Assembly (NCBI RefSeq): GCF_026241095.1
Contig: NZ_JAPFGB010000021.1
Span: 33,963 to 97,962 of the forward strand
Reading direction: 5' to 3'
Source: Saccharopolyspora sp. NFXS83
GTDB lineage: Bacteria > Actinomycetota > Actinomycetes > Mycobacteriales > Pseudonocardiaceae
DNA length: 64,000 bases
In this document: one piece after another, positions 62,494-64,000 of the stretch
How the letters are laid out: every line of letters starts with the position of its first letter
Position numbering within the stretch: position 1 is the stretch's first letter
The notes under the pieces: model-generated
The model's input: the letters and a program-made list of their open reading frames with translations, nothing else
The model's database searches: none
Told to the model about the DNA's origin: nothing
Translations under genes and position numbers: made by a program

Positions 62494-64000
62494 GTGTCCA
62501 CACCTGATCTCCCCGGTTCTGTGCCCGACCTCTCCGGCGCGCGCAGGTTGCAGGCCCGCAAGCACTCCGCGGTCGGCTGGCCGGTGGCCGGGCTGCTGCT
62601 GCTCGGCGTCATCGGCTTGGTCATGGTGGGTGTCGCGACCTCCAGGGTGGGGGTGCTGCCCGCGCTGGTGGGCGCGCTGGCAGCGCTGATCCCGGTCGGC
62701 GTGGTGTTCGCCGCGATCGTGTGGATCGACCGCTGGGAACCGGAGCCGCCGATGCTGATGCTCGGCGCGTTCCTGTGGGGCGCGGGCGGGGCGACCGGCT
62801 GTTCGCTGCTGCTCAACGGCTCGGTGATCGGTTTGGGCGAGCTGCTGTTCGGAACCAGCGAGCACGTCTTCTTCGAGCGGGCCGTGATGGCGCCGCTGGT
62901 GGAGGAGGCCGCGAAGGCGCTGTTCGTGGTGTCGCTGTGGTTCTGGCGGCGTTCGGAGTTCAACGGCCTCGTCGACGGCATCGTCTACGCGGGCTTGACC
63001 GCGGCGGGTTTCGCGTTCACCGAGAACATCCTGTACTTCGGCAAGGCCTTCTCCGAAGGCGGCTGGGGCAGCGCCACCGGCGGTGTCGTCGCGGTGTTCA
63101 TCCTGCGCGGGGTCCTGGCGCCGTTCTCGCACCCGCTGTTCACCTCGATGGTGGGCATCGGGATCGGGTTGGCTTCGCGCACGACGGACACCACGAAGCG
63201 CCTGCTGTGGCCTGCGGCCGGGTTCGTGCTGGCGGTGGTGCTGCACGCCGCGTGGAACGCGTCGACGCTGCTGGGCGGCACGGGCTTCCTCAACGTGTAC
63301 TTCCTGATCATGCTGCCGATCTTCGCGGGCACCGGGTGGCTGGTGGTCTGGCAGCGCAAGCGCGAGCAGCGGATCGTCGCCGACCAGCTCCCGGTGCTGC
63401 AGCGCGCCGGGCTGATCCCGCGCAGCGAGGTGGAGATGCTGGCGTCGCTCGCCGGCCGCCAGGGCTGGTTGCGCAAGGTGCGCCAGAGCGCCGGGCCGGA
63501 ACCGGCGAAGGCCGTGCGGGACTACCAGATCGCGGTGACGGAGCTGGCGTTCCTGCAGCACCGGGCCGCGGAGGGGCGCACGACGAGCGCGGTGCGGCGA
63601 GCCCGCCGGGAGCAGCTGATCGAGGAGCTGAAGGCGGCCCGCCGCTCGGCCGTGGGTTCGCAGGAGGCGTTCCAGACCGCGCGGGTGAAGATCCACGAGC
63701 TGACCCAGAGCGTCCGCCGCCCCGGTTCCCGCCCGCAGCGCCCCGTCCAGCCGCAGAGCGCTCAGCCCCAGGCCGAGCGCCCGCAACCCGGCGGTGCCCG
63801 CGCGGAGGCCTCCCGCCCCGACCTCGCCCCGCAGCCCGACCCACGACGCCAGGCCGCACCCAAGCAACCCGCGCCCAGGCAGTCCCCGCAGCAGCAGGCA
63901 CGCCCCGCGTCCGGACACCGCCCTCCGCACCCGCAGCAGCCGACCCCCCAACAGGCGCCCCAGCAACCGAACCAGCCCACCCCGCGCCGCTCCCCGCAAC
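62494..64000 (+). CDS. prsW: PrsW-family intramembrane metalloprotease, open at the window edge
   Basis: At least 502 residues, no stop before the end. About eight TM helices. The PrsW/CAAX-protease signatures are all there: VEEAAK (EExxK), AGFAFTENILYFG (FxxxEN), PFSHPLFT and VLHAAWN. PrsW cleaves membrane anti-sigma factors; the substrate here is unknown. After the membrane part come a helical cytoplasmic region (about 300-410) and a Pro/Gln-rich disordered tail, still open at 64000. The GTG at 62494 is supported by upstream TAGGGT and by the following ordered N-terminus. Confidence 0.92.
   Translation, partial: MSTPDLPGSVPDLSGARRLQARKHSAVGWPVAGLLLLGVIGLVMVGVATSRVGVLPALVGALAALIPVGVVFAAIVWIDRWEPEPPMLMLGAFLWGAGGATGCSLLLNGSVIGLGELLFGTSEHVFFERAVMAPLVEEAAKALFVVSLWFWRRSEFNGLVDGIVYAGLTAAGFAFTENILYFGKAFSEGGWGSATGGVVAVFILRGVLAPFSHPLFTSMVGIGIGLASRTTDTTKRLLWPAAGFVLAVVLHAAWNASTLLGGTGFLNVYFLIMLPIFAGTGWLVVWQRKREQRIVADQLPVLQRAGLIPRSEVEMLASLAGRQGWLRKVRQSAGPEPAKAVRDYQIAVTELAFLQHRAAEGRTTSAVRRARREQLIEELKAARRSAVGSQEAFQTARVKIHELTQSVRRPGSRPQRPVQPQSAQPQAERPQPGGARAEASRPDLAPQPDPRRQAAPKQPAPRQSPQQQARPASGHRPPHPQQPTPQQAPQQPNQPTPRRSPQ

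Overview
The window is strongly GC-rich, uses GTG starts freely, and keeps a gene order shared by Actinobacteria: acs ... HAD phosphatase, ssd-tad locus, Lhr/MrfA-like helicase, hppA, topA, DNA polymerase III delta-prime ... ppa, dacB, DUF2342, tilS, hpt, ftsH, folE-P-B-K, DUF3180. This matches the Rv3667-Rv3603 segment of Mycobacterium tuberculosis and the topA region of Streptomyces. Gene content and codon use suggest a Pseudonocardiales organism such as Saccharopolyspora. That assignment is inference, because no 16S gene is present. I see no insertion sequence, prophage or CRISPR array.

Left part (1-17 kb): acs runs off the left edge. Next come a Fic-like protein and a nucleoside hydrolase. 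A MurNAc (peptidoglycan) salvage system then occupies two minus-strand operons. One is murR-murQ followed by a small ORF, a WXG-like/lytic-transglycosylase protein that is frameshifted here, and a 3-TM protein. The other is nagZ-namZ-AmiE-like hydrolase. Between them sits a plus-strand pair of full-length paralogs of unknown function (7873-11333), plus a PPOX-family flavoprotein gene.

Middle part (17-39 kb): a HAD phosphatase gene is flanked by two non-coding RNA candidates. Downstream is an Ms1-like RNA (minus strand, about 17121-16887). Upstream is a textbook 6C RNA (plus strand, about 18247-18340). Two DnaA-box-like sites precede a complete Tad/Flp pilus operon (Ssd, TadA, TadB, TadC, pilin, two TadE/G-like proteins) and a degenerate prim-pol protein. 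Then come the helicase, a proton-pumping pyrophosphatase, a Gln-rich lipoprotein, a WhiA-like small protein, topA and delta-prime. A secreted protein and a SLATT-like membrane protein follow, and then an 816-bp stretch without a convincing gene that ends at tRNA-Thr(CGT).

Right part (39-64 kb): a secreted anchored protein, lactate permease, and a kduI-kduD-IclR operon for ketouronate catabolism. After these come soluble pyrophosphatase, a giant PBP4-type carboxypeptidase with about 1,200 disordered N-terminal residues, DUF2342, tilS, hpt, ftsH, the folate operon and a MerR regulator. DUF3180, a coiled-coil membrane protein and a PrsW-like protease open at the right edge complete the window.

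A recurring feature is a TANNNT hexamer 6-8 nt before GTG/ATG starts that lack a Shine-Dalgarno. This suggests leaderless transcription of at least seven genes here. All functional names rest on reading motifs and synteny by eye; no database search was run.
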